Shown here: piece by piece, positions 4,616 through 5,404 of the stretch
How positions within the stretch are numbered: position 1 is the first letter of the stretch
Layout: every line of letters begins with the position of its first letter
DNA from: a bacterium
GTDB lineage: Bacteria > SZUA-79 > Acidulodesulfobacterales > Acidulodesulfobacteraceae
DNA length: 5,404 nt
Direction: 5' to 3'
Assembly: GCA_021803845.1 (NCBI GenBank)
Contig: JAJZLA010000144.1
Coordinates: 1 to 5,404, forward strand
Translations under genes and position numbers: made by a program
The notes under the pieces: generated by a model
The model's database searches: none
The model's input: the letters and a program-made list of their open reading frames with translations, nothing else
What the model was told of the DNA's origin: nothing

Positions 4616-5404
4616 ATGAAAGATGACAATATAAGCGTATATATTTACCGTGACGGCGGACTCGGCGATTCGTTAACGATATTGCCGGCGCTTAGAAAAA
4701 TTTATGAAAGCATGGGCGGCAAAAAAAAGTTTACTCTTATTACCAACCGTTCGGCGCATAAATTTAATAAAATAGACAGCTACGGTATTTTAAAATACAG
4801 CGGTTTATTTGAAAACGTTTTGTATTTCGACGACGGAAGATTATCGTCTAAGATTGACCTGCTGAAAGATATCAGAAAATCAAAAAACAATAAAATATTG
4901 TATTATTTCGGCTATACCGACGTCCCATTGCCAAGGGCGTTAAAAAAAACTTTCTTGCATTTATCTTTTTTTAAATTGTGCGGTTTTAAAAAGATTGTAG
5001 GGTGGAAACAGTCGATAATAGATAATAAAAAAAATAAGAGCGCAGATACAGTAGAAAGCGAGTATTACAGGTACTTGAGGATTGCGGCTGATGGCAGGAA
5101 TAATAATGAAGCCGGGAATTTTTCAGAGTCAAATAGTGTTTTTCTAAATTTAGATTACGCAAAACCAGACGTTTATAAATTGACCGAAGATTTTAATATA
5201 AAAGAAGATTATATAAGCATAGGCATAGGCGGGTTATATGAAGTTAACAGGTATTTTAACAAACGATATGCAGACGTTATATGGTTGATAGCCGATAAAT
5301 TTAACGATATGGGTTTTGTTTTAGTCGGCGGGGAAAAAGATTACGATGAAGGAGAAAAAATAAAAAACGGATTAAGCGGTGAATTGGTTAAAAAGGTTGT
5401 AAAT
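4616..5404 (+). CDS. GT9-family (heptosyltransferase-like) glycosyltransferase, 3' end missing
   Basis: The open frame starts at ATG 4616 and runs off the right edge with no stop, giving 263 residues. The N-terminal segment YRDGGLGDSLTILPALRKIY (11-30) matches the glycine/GD motif near the start of GT9 enzymes such as WaaC, WaaF and WaaQ. The C-terminal half has NKRYADVIWLIADKF (215-229) followed by GFVLVGGEKDYDEGEKI (233-249), the usual position of the GT9 nucleotide-sugar-binding GG segment. These enzymes are cytosolic or peripheral GT-B proteins that transfer heptose or related sugars to lipid A-core or other glycolipids. Family members average about 330-350 residues, so perhaps 70-90 residues lie beyond the window. 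Residues 133-175, between the two domains, are polar and low in complexity (DGRNNNEAGNFSESNS). The gene begins 40 nt after the flippase and has no Shine-Dalgarno. Whether it really uses heptose is unknown; many O-antigen-cluster GT9 proteins do not. Confidence 0.85.
   Translation, partial: MKDDNISVYIYRDGGLGDSLTILPALRKIYESMGGKKKFTLITNRSAHKFNKIDSYGILKYSGLFENVLYFDDGRLSSKIDLLKDIRKSKNNKILYYFGYTDVPLPRALKKTFLHLSFFKLCGFKKIVGWKQSIIDNKKNKSADTVESEYYRYLRIAADGRNNNEAGNFSESNSVFLNLDYAKPDVYKLTEDFNIKEDYISIGIGGLYEVNRYFNKRYADVIWLIADKFNDMGFVLVGGEKDYDEGEKIKNGLSGELVKKVVN

Noticed and set aside
4609..4636. GCTATAT / ATATAAGC inverted repeat around the GT9 start
   Set aside because: The arms need a bulge and are almost entirely A/T with a long loop, which is expected by chance in this composition.

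Overview
The window is a 5.4 kb piece of a surface-polysaccharide (O-antigen or capsule type) biosynthesis locus. It holds five genes, all on the + strand and close together. The first is cut by the left edge and the last by the right edge. The DNA is AT-rich. A nucleotide-sugar dehydrogenase of the TviB/WbpO type beside a heptosyltransferase-family (GT9) protein suggests a Gram-negative bacterium. The genus cannot be named from this sequence.

Layout: (1) 1-831, the C-terminal two thirds of a UDP-N-acetylhexosamine 6-dehydrogenase, which makes a UDP-HexNAc uronic acid. (2) 839-1969, a cytosolic GT4-family glycosyltransferase resembling PglA-type enzymes. (3) 1999-3189, a polytopic MraY/WecA-family transferase that would start glycan assembly on undecaprenyl phosphate; it carries an unusual polar insertion of about 36 residues in its first cytosolic loop. 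(4) 3274-4575, a 12-TM Wzx-type flippase. (5) 4616 to the right edge, the first 263 residues of a GT9-family glycosyltransferase. Inferred flow: the dehydrogenase supplies a sugar donor, the WecA-like enzyme starts the lipid-linked unit, the GT4 and GT9 enzymes extend it, and the flippase moves it across the inner membrane. No polymerase (Wzy), ligase or chain-length regulator is visible.

Expression signals are more unusual than the gene content. Genes 2 and 4 lack a Shine-Dalgarno sequence, and each has a perfect TATAAT exactly 6 nt before its ATG, a geometry that would give leaderless mRNAs. Gene 5 also lacks a Shine-Dalgarno and has a -35/-10-like pair predicting a leader of about 5 nt. 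Gene 3 is the exception: it has a Shine-Dalgarno, a TTG start placed at the tip of a perfect inverted repeat, and a five-codon ORF whose stop overlaps that start.

Base use is not uniform. Rows sampled by eye are clearly more GC-rich in gene 3 than in genes 1 and 2, which fits a patchwork locus. No RNA genes, mobile elements, CRISPR arrays or convincing rho-independent terminators were seen, and no gap between genes exceeds 84 bases.
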